A DNA stretch of 64,000 bases from Variovorax beijingensis. GTDB taxonomy: Bacteria; Pseudomonadota; Gammaproteobacteria; Burkholderiales; Burkholderiaceae_C. The notes below the pieces were generated by a model that was not told the DNA's origin, did not search any database, and saw only the letters and a program-made list of their open reading frames with translations. Every line of letters begins with the position of its first letter. Position 1 is the stretch's first letter. Shown here one piece after another: positions 8,512 to 16,348 of the stretch. The stretch lies in NCBI RefSeq assembly GCF_003951285.1, contig NZ_RXFQ01000012.1, forward strand, positions 62,001-126,000, in the 5' to 3' direction. Both the position numbers and the translations under genes were made by a program.

Positions 8512-9564
8512 CTAGCGACTGCGCGAGAGGCTCGGCATGACCTGCTCCCTGGAAAGCACGGTGCCACCGCGACGCGAGCTACCGATCCCTCTGATGGAAG
8601 CCACACCGGCGCCGACGCGGTTGCCCGCCAAGCGGCGGAACGAATCCCAGCGACTGCCAGGCTCTCGCCGCAGGCCGTCCAGCACGCCGCGTCCGAGTTC
8701 GTAGCTGGTGCGCTTGGCGCCGCCCATTGCCCAGTTGACAAGGCCGCTAGCTGCGTTGAACGAACTCAACGCTATTCCGCTTGCCAATCCTGCAGCGATA
8801 GACATCACTTGGCGCATTATCAGAAAAACCAGTGCCGAGGCGATGCACACTCTGGCGCCTTCAGCAATGGTGATCGCGCCGCCAAGCGAGGCCGTGTTCT
8901 TGGTATACGAACGAAGAACGCTCAGCAAAAGGGCTGCCGCCAGCGTTGCAAGAATGGTTATGAGGGCGTAGTTGGCGAGTTGTGCTACCCAAGCCTCGAA
9001 GAGGCGCTTGCTAGCATCAAAGAACAGCAGCACGACAAAGATCGGGCCCAATGCGAGGATCAAGGCGAGGGCGACTTTCGACAAAGCCAACAGGAATGCA
9101 GTCGTGACGACGGTTAAGCCAACGAGAAGATAGACGAGGAAGCCCGCGAGGTAGTACGCAAAATTTGCGTTGAGGACGCTTCCCTTGCTAAGCAACTGCT
9201 CCGCTGTTAAGTTCCCGTCGATCCAGATTTGGTCGACCACAGACACGGTTGAAGAAGATCCCAGAATCGCGACAGCGAGTTGGTCAGGTCCATGGGTGAA
9301 GGTATCGACGACGACATCGTTGTATATCCAGAGTCGTAGGCCAATGCCGAGAACGATGCCGATGACAAGGATTCGCCTCACACCTTCCCAGATCGGTTCT
9401 TGGATCCGTCCAGTAAGCGAGAGATAGCCCCACATCATTATGTAGATGGTTGCGAGCGTTACCGCTACAGGTTCGATTGCGGATGCGACCCGAGCGGCAT
9501 TCGCACTCACATAGGCGGCCAATTGCCCGTGGAGCCAAGTGAAGAATTGCTCGAAGAATCCCAT
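8512..9564 (-). CDS. virB6: Type IV secretion inner-membrane channel protein VirB6
   Basis: This 350-residue polytopic protein has about six membrane segments, including IEPVAVTLATIYIMMWGYLSL near residue 31 and a cluster from about 140 to 215. The VirB6/TrbL pattern is clear, with a large periplasmic loop between the second and third segments and the stretch LALGPIFVVLLFF followed by an aromatic FEAWVAQLANYAL. It forms part of the inner-membrane pore. The C-terminal 70 residues are soluble and basic. GC content looks lower here than in the flanking virB4 and virB10 genes, which suggests the segment may have a different recombination history. Confidence 0.9.
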   Translation of the reverse strand: MGFFEQFFTWLHGQLAAYVSANAARVASAIEPVAVTLATIYIMMWGYLSLTGRIQEPIWEGVRRILVIGIVLGIGLRLWIYNDVVVDTFTHGPDQLAVAILGSSSTVSVVDQIWIDGNLTAEQLLSKGSVLNANFAYYLAGFLVYLLVGLTVVTTAFLLALSKVALALILALGPIFVVLLFFDASKRLFEAWVAQLANYALITILATLAAALLLSVLRSYTKNTASLGGAITIAEGARVCIASALVFLIMRQVMSIAAGLASGIALSSFNAASGLVNWAMGGAKRTSYELGRGVLDGLRREPGSRWDSFRRLAGNRVGAGVASIRGIGSSRRGGTVLSREQVMPSLSRSR

Positions 9565-9582
9565 ACAAGCCCCCAGTACCAG

Positions 9583-9825
9583 CTACCGCCGCAGCGCAGG
9601 CTGCTGCGGAACCGGCTTCAGATCCCTGATGCTGCCAATGCCATTCAAGATCTTGCGCTCTACATCCTCGTCCCGAGGCGCCGATGGCGCTACTTCCCGG
9701 GGAGCGGTCGCACTGGGAGGCCCTGATTGTCCAATCGCGGCACGAATGATGTAGTGGTACGCCCCGACACCGGCGGCGGCAAGGATGGCACTGAGCGCCA
9801 TGTATGCCCATGTGATCTTGTACAT
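9583..9825 (-). CDS. Small membrane protein in the type IV secretion operon
   Basis: This 80-residue protein has one N-terminal membrane segment (WAYMALSAILAAAGVGAYHYIIRAAI) and a short proline-rich periplasmic tail. It lies between virB5 and virB6, the slot that in related operons often holds an entry-exclusion protein (Eex). No lipobox is present, unlike typical Eex lipoproteins. It is 18 bp upstream of virB6 and in the same direction, so it is certainly part of the operon. The function is not known; an exclusion role is inferred from position only. Confidence 0.6.
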   Translation of the reverse strand: MYKITWAYMALSAILAAAGVGAYHYIIRAAIGQSGPPSATAPREVAPSAPRDEDVERKILNGIGSIRDLKPVPQQPALRR

Positions 9826-9844
9826 CTATCCCTCCTCTGCTGAT

Positions 9845-10579
9845 TTAGTAGGTCACAGCCGACATGGCTTTCACAGTGCCTACGTTTGTGGTCGCACGCT
9901 CTCGGAGGCGCTGCTGATGGGCAGCTTCCTCGGCTCTTGCAATCTGATAAAGACTCTGCAGCTTTGTCTGCTCGTTGGTGAGCATGTTCTGCTCGGCCAG
10001 TATTCTTGCCTGCAGGTCCTGGATCGCCTTGGGGTCCTGTGCGGAAGCGATGCGATCGATCAGCAGTTGCAGGGCCGAGAAGCGCTGGCTGGTGTTGTGG
10101 TACGCGTTCTGGGTCATTCCGTTGAGCAGCGCTGCCGATTGCCGCCCTTGCTCGACGACCTGGCGCAACTCCGGACTGAGCCCCTCCAACTGCGTGCCCG
10201 AGAGGACGCTGTTGGCTTTCATGATCGACTGGACCTGGCTGGCCAGCCCGGCATAGCTGGCCGACGAGCCGTTGAGCGTGCCCATTAGTTCGCCATAGCT
10301 GGGAGGCAGGTAGTTGCGTGCGAGGTCCGAGGTCGGCAGCAACTGCTCCATGCCTCGGCTTCCCGTCATGGCGTTGTGGGTTCGAGTCAGCTGGTCCTTC
10401 GATTCCTTCAGTTGGTCGTACTGCTTCTGCATCCCGGCGATTTGCTGCTGCCAGTACATGACCTGCTGTATCAGGTTGGCGACGGCCGTGATGTCGATCA
10501 CCGGGATTCCGGCTTTCGCGTGCGGCGGTGCGAGCGAAGCTGTGGCCGCGAGGAAGAGAGCAGCAAGGAATCTACGCAT
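9845..10579 (-). CDS. virB5: Type IV secretion minor pilus protein VirB5
   Basis: The protein is 244 residues, starting at 10579 after AGGAG. It has a signal peptide (MRRFLAALFLAATASLAPPHAKA) followed by the VirB5/TrbJ start GIPVIDITAVANLIQQVMYW. The rest is predicted to be long helices rich in Gln. VirB5 sits at the pilus tip and helps contact recipient cells. The reading frame extends 66 codons further upstream without any ribosome site, so the shorter start is preferred. Its start overlaps the end of virB4 by eight bases. Confidence 0.88.
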   Translation of the reverse strand: MRRFLAALFLAATASLAPPHAKAGIPVIDITAVANLIQQVMYWQQQIAGMQKQYDQLKESKDQLTRTHNAMTGSRGMEQLLPTSDLARNYLPPSYGELMGTLNGSSASYAGLASQVQSIMKANSVLSGTQLEGLSPELRQVVEQGRQSAALLNGMTQNAYHNTSQRFSALQLLIDRIASAQDPKAIQDLQARILAEQNMLTNEQTKLQSLYQIARAEEAAHQQRLRERATTNVGTVKAMSAVTY

Positions 10580-13079
10580 GGGAGATCTCCTGGTGAGAGG
10601 ATGAACGGGAAGGGTCATTCGCGAGCGCCCTGCGGAAAGGCGGCAACCACTGGGCGGGATCCGGTCCGCAGATCGCGAGGAGGTCGCGCATGAGGCGGAC
10701 GTTGCCGGTGCGCCCGGAGATGACGTGCAAGGCGTCGTCGAATCCATGGAGATCGAGCTGCGCGACCACGCTGACATGGTTCTGCTTGATGAGGAACTGG
10801 CGAGAGCCAGGCTCGATCTCCTGCTTGATGAGCGCGAACTCCCGGTCGGTCAGGTTGAAGCCCCGGGTGTATTCGTCGTAGTCCGCCTCCGGATTGGGGA
10901 ACAGGATCTTCGTCGGCGTCTGCTCGACGATCGCGCGGGCGATGCCGGAATCGAGCACGTGGCTGGTGCTCTGGGTGAAAGTGGCGATGTTCGCGTTCTT
11001 CTTGCGCCAGGTCTCCAGGCCGTTCTTGGCGAACTTCGCGAAGGCCGGATCGCTCAGCAGCTTGGCGAACTCGTCCATCCAGCACACCAGCGGGCGGCCG
11101 TCCACCATCCGGTTCACGAGATGAAAGAGGTACAGGGTCAGCGGGGCGCGCACGACCTCGTTGTCCAGGAAGTCGGTCACATCGAAGCCAACGAGGGCGT
11201 GCCGGGCAAGCAGCGGGGCCACGTGGTCGTGATCGTTGTCGAAGACCCAGGCATAGTCGCCGTGCTCCGAGGCGCACCACCGCCGAAGGCGCGCGTGCAT
11301 CCCCTCCGGATCCGTGATGTCGAGGAAGGCGGCGAGCCGGGACAGGCGCCTGAAAGAGGGTGCGAGCTTCAGGGTGCCGCGCAGTGCCTGGTCGAGATCG
11401 TCTTCCTGACGGACGGTCAGTGTCTCGCCCGGCGTGCGCATCACGAGGCGCCTGAGCCAGTGCCGCATGAACTCGACGTTGTCGGCGATCGAATCGTCGA
11501 GCTGCAGCGGATTGCAGCCGGTTGGTGCGCCGTTCTTGAGCGGGAGGTACTGGCCGCCCAGGGCCCGCACCAGGATATGCAGCCCTTCATCCTTGTCGAA
11601 GACCACTTGTGTGGCATCGAGGCGATTGCAGATCGCCACCATGCAGAAGCCCAGCAGCGTGGTCTTGCCGGTCCCGACCGGTCCCACGCCCGTGATGTGT
11701 CCGACGTCGCGGCGGCTGCCGCCGTCCCGGCTGCGCGGGTCGCTCGCATGCAGCGAGAAGTAGTAGGGCGAGCCCGCGCGCGTGGTGAACATGGTCAGCG
11801 CATCACCCCAGTAGTTGCCCGTTGCCCGGCCGGTCGGGAAATTGTGGAAGGGCGACATGGCGGCGAAGTTGCGGCTGGTGACGGGCGCCTTGCGGCTGCG
11901 GTAGCCGAAGTTTCCCGGCAGCTGCGCCCAGAAGGCCGCCTCCAGCGCGAGGTCCTCGCGGGCTACCACCATTCCGGTGTCGCCCAGCAGGTAGCGGGCG
12001 CGTGCGACGTTGTCGTTGAGTTGCTTCAGACGGGGCCGGCCCTCGGCCTCGCTGACGCCGTCGTAGGTGTCGGCCAGCACATGCAGGCTGAAATGGTGGT
12101 CGCCCACCACGAAGCGATTGCTCATCAGGTCGTCCAGCGCGTCCTTGAGTTCCTCGGCCTGCGACACCGCCAGGTCACCGGCGGCGGCCATCCGGTGATG
12201 CTGGCGGCTCATCATGTCGGTGGCCGTGCCCTTGGCCAGGAAGGTGAAGCTTTGCGTGAGCACGAAGGGGAAGGGCGCAGTCAGCAGGGCGCTGAACATG
12301 CCCGGCGCCGTGGGAGTGGGGTATTCCTTGATGCCGAGGAAGGCGCCGATACGGATCTGGGTGCCGGTCCGGTATTCCATGGCTTCGTTGCCGAAGAAGG
12401 GCCGGGTGGTCGCCAGGACCTCGTTGAGGGGGGCGCGCGGCAGCGGCATGCGCTGCCACTCCCCGTTGACGAGCAGGCCGTGGAATTCCATGAGGGCGGA
12501 AAAAAGCCCGTCGTTCCCCTGCAGCCGATAGATGCCCAGTGCTTCGGGGTCGTAGCGTTCCAGGGCGGCGAGCAGTTCCTGGCGCAGCTTGCTGCAGGCG
12601 TCCAGCGCATCGCGCAGCTCCGCCCGCGCGCCCTCGGGGTCGGCGCGCTTGAACAGCCGCAATGCGGCATTGCCGATGCGGGTGGGCTGCGGCCGGAAGA
12701 CGACCGACAGGTACAGTTCGTTGACCATCAGCCGCTCGCCAGCCATCTTGCGGCGATAGCGCTGCTCGATCTCGTCGGCGAAGCCGGGCGTCGTCCGCCC
12801 GGCCGGATAGGCCGTCTCGCGACGGCGGATCACGTGGGTCCAGAGCGCCAGGTTGGGCGACGCGATGTTGCGCAGCAGGACATTGAGGCGCTCGTGCCAG
12901 CTGTTGATGTCCTCGTCGTCCGCGCTTTCGAAGCTCGTGCCGGCCAGGCGGAGTGTCTGCACATAGTCGCCGGCACGTGTCAGGGCCACATGCTCGTCCA
13001 CATGCACCGAAAGCGGAATCATGGTCGCGGCGCCGACTTCGCGGCGCAGCGTGTGCTCGGAGCGTGACAGCAGCTTCAT
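10572..13079 (-). CDS. virB4: Type IV secretion ATPase VirB4
   Basis: This 835-residue ATPase energises pilus biogenesis at the inner membrane. The N-terminal CagE/TrbE/VirB4 domain covers about residues 20-400. The Walker A motif GPVGTGKT is at about residues 466-473, in the context HITGVGPVGTGKTTLLGF. The Walker B region PLVCWMDEFAKLL lies near residue 680. The C-terminal block GFNLTDREFALIKQ is typical of the family. It begins 14 bp after virB3. All motifs are intact. Confidence 0.94.
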   Translation of the reverse strand: MKLLSRSEHTLRREVGAATMIPLSVHVDEHVALTRAGDYVQTLRLAGTSFESADDEDINSWHERLNVLLRNIASPNLALWTHVIRRRETAYPAGRTTPGFADEIEQRYRRKMAGERLMVNELYLSVVFRPQPTRIGNAALRLFKRADPEGARAELRDALDACSKLRQELLAALERYDPEALGIYRLQGNDGLFSALMEFHGLLVNGEWQRMPLPRAPLNEVLATTRPFFGNEAMEYRTGTQIRIGAFLGIKEYPTPTAPGMFSALLTAPFPFVLTQSFTFLAKGTATDMMSRQHHRMAAAGDLAVSQAEELKDALDDLMSNRFVVGDHHFSLHVLADTYDGVSEAEGRPRLKQLNDNVARARYLLGDTGMVVAREDLALEAAFWAQLPGNFGYRSRKAPVTSRNFAAMSPFHNFPTGRATGNYWGDALTMFTTRAGSPYYFSLHASDPRSRDGGSRRDVGHITGVGPVGTGKTTLLGFCMVAICNRLDATQVVFDKDEGLHILVRALGGQYLPLKNGAPTGCNPLQLDDSIADNVEFMRHWLRRLVMRTPGETLTVRQEDDLDQALRGTLKLAPSFRRLSRLAAFLDITDPEGMHARLRRWCASEHGDYAWVFDNDHDHVAPLLARHALVGFDVTDFLDNEVVRAPLTLYLFHLVNRMVDGRPLVCWMDEFAKLLSDPAFAKFAKNGLETWRKKNANIATFTQSTSHVLDSGIARAIVEQTPTKILFPNPEADYDEYTRGFNLTDREFALIKQEIEPGSRQFLIKQNHVSVVAQLDLHGFDDALHVISGRTGNVRLMRDLLAICGPDPAQWLPPFRRALANDPSRSSSHQEISHA

Positions 13080-13093
13080 GGTGCGGTACGGCG

Positions 13094-13462
13094 TCAGACC
13101 CAGGTCACGGGCGGCGTGCGCATGCGGCGGCGCCCCCGCCAGTCAGGCATGTCCAGCGCCAGGGGGCTGTACGAGTTCGCACGCCAGAACCGCAGGTTGC
13201 CGCCGAGCATGGCCGGCAGGCGCGTGCGGCCCCAGAGCTGCAGCAGGTCGAAGAAGCGCGGCTCGTACAGGCAGACCAGGTAGAGCACGCCGTGGATCGG
13301 CACGAAGGCCAGCAGCCACGCGAGGCTCTTGGTCACGATGAACGACTCGGTCGTGACGACGATGTTGAACATCATGGCCGAGTAGGTGACGCCCCAGACC
13401 ATCGAAGGCCGCGTCATGCCGACGAACAGGGGATCCGCGGCAATGCCCTGGTTGCGACTCAT
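13094..13462 (-). CDS. virB3: Type IV secretion protein VirB3
   Basis: This 122-residue protein has the family opening DPLFVGMTRPSMVWGV and two adjacent membrane segments (about residues 22-40 and 45-64). VirB3 is a small inner-membrane subunit that works with VirB4. The C-terminal half contains ARLP-like and WRANSYSPLAL stretches that are common in betaproteobacterial versions. It follows virB2 by 12 bp. Confidence 0.88.
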   Translation of the reverse strand: MSRNQGIAADPLFVGMTRPSMVWGVTYSAMMFNIVVTTESFIVTKSLAWLLAFVPIHGVLYLVCLYEPRFFDLLQLWGRTRLPAMLGGNLRFWRANSYSPLALDMPDWRGRRRMRTPPVTWV

Positions 13463-13474
13463 GGACCGCTCCCT

Positions 13475-13807
13475 TCAGACCCCGAACAGGCCCCGGATCC
13501 AGGACACGATCTGCGGGCCGCCGAAGACAAGCACAGTGCCGATCACGACCGCGACCATCCACCACCAGCTCAGGCGCCCGAACCAGGCCATCGCGCCGGA
13601 GACCATCACGGCGACCGCGGCCAGCGGCGTCAGGATGGCGACGAGCTGTTGCTGGGTCGCGTTCGCACCGGTCGCGAACGGGCTCCCCGCCCAGGCGACT
13701 TCGGCAGGAGCGGCGGCGATGAGCCAGGCGATGAGCAGCCATCCGATCCATTTGACACGGATGCCGGCTGCCGCTGCGCGCCGGATGTGGATCGAGCATG
13801 CGGTCAT
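13475..13807 (-). CDS. virB2: Type IV pilus subunit VirB2 (conjugative pilin)
   Basis: The protein is 110 residues from the ATG at 13807, which has GGAG upstream. A long signal sequence (WIGWLLIAWLIAAAPAEVAWA) ends with an AWA-type cleavage site. The mature part has two hydrophobic helices (LVAILTPLAAVAVMVSGAMAWF and WWWMVAVVIGTVLVFGGP), as expected of VirB2/TrbC pilin. Pilin is the main component of the conjugative pilus. A TraX-like protein in the same locus could modify it. Confidence 0.87.
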   Translation of the reverse strand: MTACSIHIRRAAAAGIRVKWIGWLLIAWLIAAAPAEVAWAGSPFATGANATQQQLVAILTPLAAVAVMVSGAMAWFGRLSWWWMVAVVIGTVLVFGGPQIVSWIRGLFGV

Positions 13808-13811
13808 GGCG

Positions 13812-14372
13812 TTACTCCGTTGGGCCGGGGGCTGATCCCGCGGGCGCTTGCCCAGGCGGGGACGCAGGAGAAAGTGAAGCAGGCGATTCAATGCGCCGAC
13901 CGCTGCCGTAGACGTCCCACCACGGTGCTGGCGCCGCGCGCTTGCCGGCGGCGGAAGGGTGCTTGGCGGCCTGAATGGCCATGGGCCTGACCCCCGTAGC
14001 CTGGGCGGCGACATGAGAGGCCGAAGCGATCTCCCGCCGGATGGCCGCGATGTCGCCGAGCGTGCGGACGCGCTGTTCCTCGGCCTCGGTGGCTGTCTTC
14101 AGGTCGGATGCGGCGAGCCGCTCGGCTTTGCGGCGCATGAGACCTTCCAATTGCGCCTCCGACTTCCTGAGCTCCTCGCGAAGGATCTCGATGCGATCGT
14201 TGTCGCGCGCCGCCTGCTGCTGTGGTCCGGCGCCCTGCGATGCGCTGGACTCTGCCTGGGCCCACAGGGGGCGCGCGTGCGCCATCAAGCCGGCGAACAT
14301 GAGCATGGAAAGCCAGGCTGAGCGTCGGCCTTCATCGGTCGGATGCCCGCGTTGAGTGTCGTTTGTTTGCAT
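13812..14372 (-). CDS. Periplasmic coiled-coil protein, first gene of the secretion operon
   Basis: The protein is 186 residues from the ATG at 14372. The N-terminus has a hydrophilic lead, then the hydrophobic LSMLMFAGLMAHARPLWAQA with a likely AQA cleavage site. Residues 56-120 form a charged coiled coil, and the tail is rich in Pro and Ala. It occupies the place usually held by the VirB1 lytic transglycosylase, but no transglycosylase motif is visible. Four bases separate it from virB2. A periplasmic role in assembly is likely, but I do not recognise the family. Confidence 0.6.
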   Translation of the reverse strand: MQTNDTQRGHPTDEGRRSAWLSMLMFAGLMAHARPLWAQAESSASQGAGPQQQAARDNDRIEILREELRKSEAQLEGLMRRKAERLAASDLKTATEAEEQRVRTLGDIAAIRREIASASHVAAQATGVRPMAIQAAKHPSAAGKRAAPAPWWDVYGSGRRIESPASLSPASPPGQAPAGSAPGPTE

Positions 14373-14407
14373 GGGGCGCAATGTCCGCCTCTGCCCGTGC
14401 GTGTGTC

Positions 14408-14436
14408 GACTATTGTTTTTGACAGTGGTGTCGCAA
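14408..14436 (-). promoter_or_regulatory. Predicted secretion-operon promoter containing a lux-box-like element
   Basis: On the minus strand a -35 (TTGCGA, 14436-14431) and a -10 (AATAGT, 14414-14409) are 16 bases apart, placing the start of transcription near 14402, 30 bases before the first gene of the operon. A 20-base element (14408-14427, CACTGTCAAAAACAATAGTC on the minus strand) overlaps the spacer and the -10. It matches the luxI-side element at 13 of 20 positions, including an 8-base identical half. A LuxR-type protein bound here would be expected to repress, unless another promoter is used. This is a prediction from sequence only. Confidence 0.4.
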
Positions 14437-14609
14437 AGCGCGAGGCGGCGATATTTCGTGAGCGACGCGGCAGGGCGGTTCGATCGTGGGCCAGTGAGGC
14501 GGCTCCGGCCATCTGTGGGGCCCTGTTGCAAGTTGCAGCGGCAGCCCGCGAAGCGCGCCGTTCGGGTGCGATAGACGCGCGTCCCGCGCCGAGGCCTGAG
14601 GAGCAAGTC

Positions 14610-15398
14610 ATGGGCAACGTGGTCATCTTCGGCAACCAGAAGGGCGGCGTCGGCAAGTCCACGCTGGCGGTGCTGTACGCATACTGGCTGGCCGATGTGC
14701 GACGCCGGTCGGTGTGCGTGATCGATCTGGACGCGCAGGCGAACAGCTCGAAATCGCTGGGCCGGTCCTCGGCGATCGCCGAAGCGGTGGAACTGTTCGG
14801 TCAGGACCTGGGCCCGATCGCCCCGCCGCGCGAGCGGACCATTGCGCTGGCGGCGGGCAGCAGAAAGCTGGCCGACGTCGAACTCGCGAGGGCGGACCTC
14901 GTGATTCCTTTGTTCCGCGGGAATGTGAGGCGCCTGGCGCAGGATTTCGACGCGGTCGTGATCGACACGCCCCCGGCGCTGGGCTTGCGCATGAGCGCGG
15001 CGCTGATTGCCGGCCATGCGGTGGCCTGTCCGATCGAGCTGGAGGAGTACAGCATCGACGGCGTCGCCGACATGCTCCGGACCGTCTTCGGGGTCAGGCG
15101 GCGCTACAACCCGCAATTGCGGATGGCGGCCATCGTGCTGAACCGGTTCAATCCGCATTCGCTGCGGCAGAAGGCTGCGATGCAGGACCTGGCCTTGAAC
15201 TTCCGGGAGTTCGTGATACCGGCGCGGATCTCGACCCGTTCGGCCATTCCCGAGGCGCTGGCCGCGGGAGTGCCCGTGTGGCGGCTGCCCAAGAGCGCGG
15301 CACGCGAGGCGAGCCTCGAGGTGATGAGGGTGTTCGAGTTGCTGCAGCAACGCATCGACGGCTCGGACGCGCCGACTTCGGCGGATACGCAGGCATGA
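14610..15398 (+). CDS. parA: ParA-family partition ATPase
   Basis: The protein is 262 residues. The ATG at 14610 has GAGGAG seven bases upstream, and a longer open frame from 14343 has no supporting signal. The deviant Walker A motif KGGVGKST is at residues 11-18, followed by VIDLDAQANSS (Walker A' region) and DAVVIDTPPALG (Walker B). ParA proteins position plasmids or integrated elements before division. The stop overlaps the ParB start (ATGA). It is transcribed away from the secretion operon across a 237-bp divergent region. Confidence 0.92.
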   Translation: MGNVVIFGNQKGGVGKSTLAVLYAYWLADVRRRSVCVIDLDAQANSSKSLGRSSAIAEAVELFGQDLGPIAPPRERTIALAAGSRKLADVELARADLVIPLFRGNVRRLAQDFDAVVIDTPPALGLRMSAALIAGHAVACPIELEEYSIDGVADMLRTVFGVRRRYNPQLRMAAIVLNRFNPHSLRQKAAMQDLALNFREFVIPARISTRSAIPEALAAGVPVWRLPKSAAREASLEVMRVFELLQQRIDGSDAPTSADTQA

Positions 15399-16294
15399 AG
15401 GCGCCCGACGGCCTGGACCTGAGTGCGCTGTCGCGGTTCAGGGCGGCCGATCTGCTCACGGGCGAAGCCGCCCCTGCGGGCCCAGGCGCACCGACGCAGG
15501 TGGCGCTCGAACGCATCGACTTCGACCCCGGCCAGCCGCGCCGTCGCATGCGGGGCGAACGCATCGAGGAACTCGCCGAATCGATCCGCGAGCATGGCGT
15601 GCTGGAGCCGGTGTCCCTGCGCTGCCATCCCGAGCACGCGGACCGGTACATCGTCAACCGCGGCGAACGCAGGGTGCGCGCGGCGCGCCGGGCCGGCCTG
15701 TCCTGCGTTCCGGCGTTCGTGGACCCGCGGGTCGATCCCTTCGCGCAGGCGGCGGAGAACCTGCACCGCGAGGACATGTCGCCGTTCGATCTGGCCGCCT
15801 TCATCGCCGAGCGGGAAGGAGAAGGCCATTCGCGCGCCGAGATCGCGCGCCGGTTGGGCAAACCGCGTTCCTTCATCACCGAGGCCGCGCGGCTCAGCGA
15901 CGCACCGGCGCAGTTGCGGGAAGCGGTGGAGGAAGGGCGGCTCGGCGCGGATGTGCGGGTGCTCTACCAGTTGGTGGCCGTCGCGCGAGATCGTCCGCAG
16001 GAACTCCAGGAACTGATCGCGCGGGGCGGCCCGATCGGACGTGTCCAGACCAGAAGTCGCCCGCAATCGCCCGAGCCCGTCGCCGGCTCGGCGGCGGCGC
16101 CGCCCGGAAACGGGATCCCGAGGACCATCAGCGGCGGCCGTACGGTGCTGGTGGTCGAGCATGGTGGACGGCGCGGGTCCTTGCGCATCAAGGCGAAGGA
16201 CGGCAACGTCGGCGAGGTCCGCTTCGGCGACGGCACGCGCGCCATGCTGGCGCTGGCGGACTTGCGGCTGGTGTGCTGGGCCACGGAGGAATAG
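15395..16294 (+). CDS. parB: ParB-family partition protein
   Basis: This 299-residue protein has the ParB N-terminal motif set: IDFDPGQPRR, ELAESIREHGVLEPV, then GERRVRAARRAGL and AENLHREDMSPFDLAAFI. A helix-turn-helix (HSRAEIARRLGKPRSFITEAARL) follows at about residue 145. The C-terminal third has a proline-rich linker and a small beta-rich domain (GRTVLVVEHGGRRGSLRIKA) that may mediate dimerisation. Its partner site parS is not evident nearby. It converges with an AraC-type regulator 54 bp downstream. Confidence 0.9.
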   Translation: MKAPDGLDLSALSRFRAADLLTGEAAPAGPGAPTQVALERIDFDPGQPRRRMRGERIEELAESIREHGVLEPVSLRCHPEHADRYIVNRGERRVRAARRAGLSCVPAFVDPRVDPFAQAAENLHREDMSPFDLAAFIAEREGEGHSRAEIARRLGKPRSFITEAARLSDAPAQLREAVEEGRLGADVRVLYQLVAVARDRPQELQELIARGGPIGRVQTRSRPQSPEPVAGSAAAPPGNGIPRTISGGRTVLVVEHGGRRGSLRIKAKDGNVGEVRFGDGTRAMLALADLRLVCWATEE

Positions 16295-16348
16295 CAATGG
16301 CGGCGCTGGCCGGCGAGGCTCGAGACCCGGTGGCGGGACAGGGTCCTG

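Noticed and set aside
10725..13067. 780-residue plus-strand frame opposite virB4
   Set aside because: It has no domain and no ribosome site, and lies fully antisense to an intact virB4.
14417..14450. TTGACA at 14419 as a parA promoter
   Set aside because: No acceptable -10 lies 16-18 bases downstream; the nearest AT-rich hexamer is 25 bases away.
14343..14609. Longer start for parA
   Set aside because: The added 89 residues have no homology-like pattern, and the ATG at 14610 has a strong ribosome site and the canonical ParA opening.
14373..14609. parS site near parAB
   Set aside because: No 16-bp ParB-type palindrome was found in the divergent region; the only repeat is the lux-box-like element.
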